From Ampelomyces quisqualis (lineage: Eukaryota > Ascomycota > Dothideomycetes > Pleosporales > Phaeosphaeriaceae): DNA of 64,000 nucleotides. The stretch's first letter is position 1; the number at the start of each line of letters is the position of its first letter. The notes beneath the pieces were generated by a model, which had not been told where the DNA came from, searched no databases, and saw only the letters and a list, made by a program, of their open reading frames with translations. A program made the translations under genes and the position numbers. Of this stretch, positions 62,240 through 64,000 are shown piece after piece. The DNA is taken from positions 2,420,501-2,484,500 of the forward strand of contig JAGTXZ010000002.1 in assembly GCA_018398575.1 (NCBI GenBank), in the 5' to 3' direction.

Positions 62240-64000
62240 GCGCTTAGACCTGCGCAACTATTAAAACAAAAATTACTTTACCTAGATTTGTTATTTTGCA
62301 CTCTTACTTCTCTTTTTAGGTAGCACTATATACTGCACTAGCCTTGCCTTTTATATACTTACTTGCGCGTTACTCTTCTTATTAGCCTACGCATTTCTTT
62401 TGCTTATACTATTATTTGCAAAGATACTAAGCCTACGCACTTTTTGCAGTTCTTTAGCTAAGCGTTGTACTACTAACTCTTTTATTGTAAGTTTTATATC
62501 TAAGGTGCTAAGCTAGGTCTAGGCATATTGCTAACTAGTAATAGGACAGACTAGATATTATTATTAAGGCTAAGCTTAACTTACTATGTTGTTTAGGCTG
62601 CGCTATTACTTAGCTTAAGAGTAATAAGTCTAAGTGCGCAATTACTTACAGTAAGAGCACTTACTCTTAGTGCAAAGACGCTTACATTACGTATAGGCTT
62701 ATAAGTTGACTACTATATTCTCTTACTTTCTTAGTTAATTCTAATAACTTCTTAGATTAATAATTACTTTAAGATTATAGTTATCTTGCTTTGTAACGCG
62801 CTTGCTTACAATTCTAAGGTTAAGCAGCTGTTAACACAGCATACAATTACTAGTCTCTAGTCTAACTTTGTTAATAAGCTCTAGGCTGCTTAGGCAAAGT
62901 CTTGCAGTAGCAATAAGTCTAGCTACTAGAGTCTAACGCGCAAGGTTAACAAGGTTAATATCCTAGTAGATATCTACTAGCTCTTCTAGCAGCTTTTTAT
63001 TAAGCAAGACACTATTATTTGTAAGCTTAATAATATTAGCGCTAGCGTATAGCAGCTCTACACTAATATAAGTTGTTCTTAATTTATTTTTCTTTTGCTA
63101 GAGTTTGTTTCTTTACAGCGTTTCTAAGCATTCTACTAACATTTAATTAGGCTAAAGAGCATAATATACAGATCTCTAGCGTAGGCTTTTAGGTCTTTTA
63201 TGTTAGCAACGCCTTCTAGACTACTAACAGGCTGCTCTGTTACCTTAATATAATAGAGTCTAACATCTATAAGAAGCCTACGTATAACGCAAAGGTGTAG
63301 GCTAAGACTAACTATTTAGTAATAGTAACTATTACGCCCTCTAATAGTAGAAAAGTAGGCTCTTAGAGTAAGACTACTATATACTAGGCTAGTATATAGT
63401 AGTCTTGCTGTAGTTTCTGTGTAGCGCTTATAAGTAATTTTTATAGTAATAGACTTTTTGTTGTAGCTACTACCTTCTTTTTATTAATAATTTTAGACTT
63501 TATAGAACTAAACTTGTATTCTTTAATACTACTTATATATTAGAGTAGATGTTGTGTTCTACGTCTTAAGCTTATAGGCTCTTGTTGTTATACCTTTCTT
63601 ACGTACGCTAACATTCTTACTAGCTCTTATAGTCTAGCGCAGTCTTAGTATTAGAGTCTTACGTCTTCTTTTTAAGTTTTCTAAGCTTTCTAGATATTTA
63701 TATTACGCTGCGTCTTAGCTAGCTATTGCTTAGCTTAAGTAGCTAGGTATTTAAAGTTAATCTAAGCTTTCTCTTTTGCACTCTTTAGCTAATAATCTGT
63801 TAGTATTAGGCTTCTAGGTTCCTTTCCCTTTATTCCTAAGCTATTCTAGGTAGCTAGTAGAACTATTGCTTTAGTTCTTGTATATTAGCATTTAGGTTTC
63901 TTATGTTTAGTTCTTAGAGATAGTTAACTGCTAGTTATATTCTTACTGTTAACTAGTTAGAGTAGTTGCAGGTTAGCTAATAGAATAGATATAGGCATCT
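62240..64000 (-). pseudogene. Weak minus-strand coding-like region, unknown, partial
   Basis: The minus strand has one open block: R-G-R-N-S-Y-Y-Y near 63330, L-E-G-V-A-N-I-K-D-L-K-A-Y-A near 63215, and S-L-I-K-C-x-x-N-A near 63150, followed by a region rich in Leu. Nothing matches a domain I know. The plus strand is no better. The window ends inside it. Confidence 0.25.

Noticed and set aside
62209..62240. Possible LTR start TGTTACATAATCCCTC followed by a palindrome
   Set aside because: No second copy, no target duplication and no polypurine tract could be found, so it is not called as an LTR.

Overview
The window has no intact gene. It looks like a transposon graveyard in a filamentous ascomycete: it is A+T-rich, everything recognisable is a transposable element, and every reading frame is broken by TAG/TAA stops. 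C-to-T decay of the repeat-induced point mutation (RIP) type explains this. By eye, the trinucleotides TCA, CCA, TCG, CCG and their complements TGA, TGG, CGA, CGG are almost absent, while ACA, GCA, ACG and GCG remain common. In the decayed frames Gln and Trp codons therefore read as TAG, Asp as Asn, Glu as Lys, and Cys or His as Tyr. I saw no tRNA, rRNA, CRISPR or living host gene. Domain boundaries were read by hand and are approximate.

The layout is a chain of nested insertions. (1) A Ty3/Gypsy retrotransposon R occupies 5.6-8.3 kb and continues at 53.0-58.2 kb. A second, inverted copy (1-4.19 kb, minus strand, running off the left edge) lies head to head with it and keeps the uninterrupted site at 1490/1491. 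(2) A giant DNA transposon N (copy N1, 8303-53032) sits in R between TA duplications. (3) N1 is split by a chromodomain Ty3/Gypsy element S (13498-39364, minus strand) with two 300-bp LTRs and a 5-bp GCTAG duplication. (4) S is split by a second copy of N in the opposite orientation (N2, 14369-33106), flanked by AA. Without the insert, N1 is about 18.86 kb; N2 is 18.74 kb. This yields inverted arms of about 13.5 kb (14369-27872 against 39481-53032) and 5.1 kb (8303-13367 against 27877-33106).

N is the notable element. Both ends carry CGTTAGGAAAA. It holds tandem arrays with 89, 134, 147 and 101-bp units, plus a 171-bp unit duplicated only in N2. It encodes two unrelated transposases on opposite strands: a Plavaka-like (CACTA/CMC-type) protein and a Fot1/pogo-like DDE protein with a CENP-B-type region. 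It also carries at least three stretches of degraded coding sequence I cannot name. S carries, antisense to its gag-pol, a further ORF with a CX2CX6C cysteine motif and a long charged helix; N2 landed inside that ORF.

The right end (58.2-64 kb) holds older, unassigned debris: a plus-strand Cys-rich then Ser/Arg-rich frame, two minus-strand frames that were probably acidic, a Gln/Lys/Arg-rich plus-strand frame and a weak minus-strand frame.
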